From JADLEX01 sp964586775 (GTDB taxonomy: Bacteria; Lernaellota; Lernaellaia; JACKCT01), in assembly GCA_964586775.1 (NCBI GenBank), contig CAZPJD010000223.1, positions 1 to 5,531 on the forward strand: a stretch of 5,531 nt of DNA. Reading direction: 5' to 3'. This document shows positions 5,389 through 5,531 of this stretch, one piece after another (the stretch's first letter is position 1; the number at the start of each line of letters is the position of its first letter). Both the position numbers and the translations under genes were made by a program. The notes beneath the pieces are model-generated. The model searched no databases and was not told where the DNA came from. It saw nothing but the letters and a program-made list of their open reading frames with translations.

Positions 5389-5531
5389 TTACGCGTGGAT
5401 CTTGGTGACGACGCCGGCGCCGACGGTGCGTCCGCCCTCGCGGATGGCGAAGCGAACGCCCTCTTCCATCGCGATCGCGTTGATCAGCTTCACCCGCATC
5501 TTCACGTTTTCGCCCGGCATCACCATCTCGA
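5389..5531 (-). CDS. tuf: Elongation factor Tu, C-terminal fragment (5' end outside window)
   Basis: EF-Tu is the GTPase that carries aminoacyl-tRNA to the ribosomal A site. Only the last 46 codons plus two bases are in the window, ending in TAA. The visible residues belong to the third beta-barrel domain: a PGENVKM segment, then IAMEEGVRFAIREGGRTVGA, which is the near-invariant C-terminal EF-Tu signature, and a short end, VVTKIHA. The GTP-binding domain lies beyond base 5531. The segment INAIAMEE has Ala where many EF-Tu proteins have Pro, a small change. Its place directly before rpsJ is the usual str-S10 junction, so this is the tuf copy linked to the str operon; whether the genome has a second copy cannot be seen. 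The identity is certain; the missing 5' part prevents any check of completeness. Confidence 0.97.
   Translation of the reverse strand, partial: EMVMPGENVKMRVKLINAIAMEEGVRFAIREGGRTVGAGVVTKIHA

Noticed and set aside
1..5531. A mobile element, CRISPR array, tRNA or inserted accessory system
   Set aside because: The window is filled by a canonical ribosomal operon; gaps are at most 105 bp and hold no repeats, RNA genes or foreign coding sequence that I can recognise.

Overview
The window is one stretch of the bacterial str-S10 ribosomal protein supercluster, read entirely from the minus strand (from base 5531 down to base 1). Gene order is: end of tuf (EF-Tu), rpsJ (S10), rplC (L3), rplD (L4), rplW (L23), rplB (L2), rpsS (S19), rplV (L22), rpsC (S3), rplP (L16), rpmC (L29), rpsQ (S17), start of rplN (L14). 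This is the canonical S10-operon order with no missing or inserted gene. tuf is cut by the window at its 5' end and rplN at its 3' end; the other eleven genes are complete.

The DNA is clearly GC-rich with G/C-rich third codon positions, which is why many long spurious open frames appear on both strands. The proteins are bacterial in type. The tuf-rpsJ junction, the L2 C-terminus (GRHPCSPWG) and the general character of L3, L22 and S3 suggest a high-GC Gram-negative lineage of deltaproteobacterial grade, but this is recalled similarity, not a phylogeny, and is weakly held.

Layout on the minus strand: tuf ends, then 105 bp with a strong GC-rich stem-loop, then rpsJ. rpsJ/rplC overlap by 1 base, rplC-rplD are 20 bp apart, rplD/rplW overlap by 4 (ATGA), rplW-rplB 26 bp, rplB-rpsS 22 bp, rpsS-rplV 69 bp, rplV-rpsC 10 bp, rpsC-rplP 74 bp, rplP/rpmC overlap by 11, rpmC/rpsQ overlap by 1, rpsQ-rplN 31 bp. 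Nearly every gene has a recognisable Shine-Dalgarno sequence. The tight spacing indicates one polycistronic message with translational coupling. The only gaps over 50 bp are the three named (105, 69 and 74 bp), and no stretch over 300 bp lacks a gene.

The products all serve the ribosome: EF-Tu delivers aminoacyl-tRNA; L2, L3, L4 and L22 are early 23S rRNA assembly proteins around the peptidyl transferase centre and exit tunnel; L23 and L29 sit at the tunnel exit; L16 and L14 complete the large subunit; S3, S10 and S19 form the 30S head and S17 helps fold the body. I found no sign of a novel system. The most useful second looks are a possible longer S3 tail encoded in the -1 frame up to the rplP ribosome binding site, the tuf-rpsJ stem-loop, and lineage-specific residue changes in the L22 and L4 tunnel loops.
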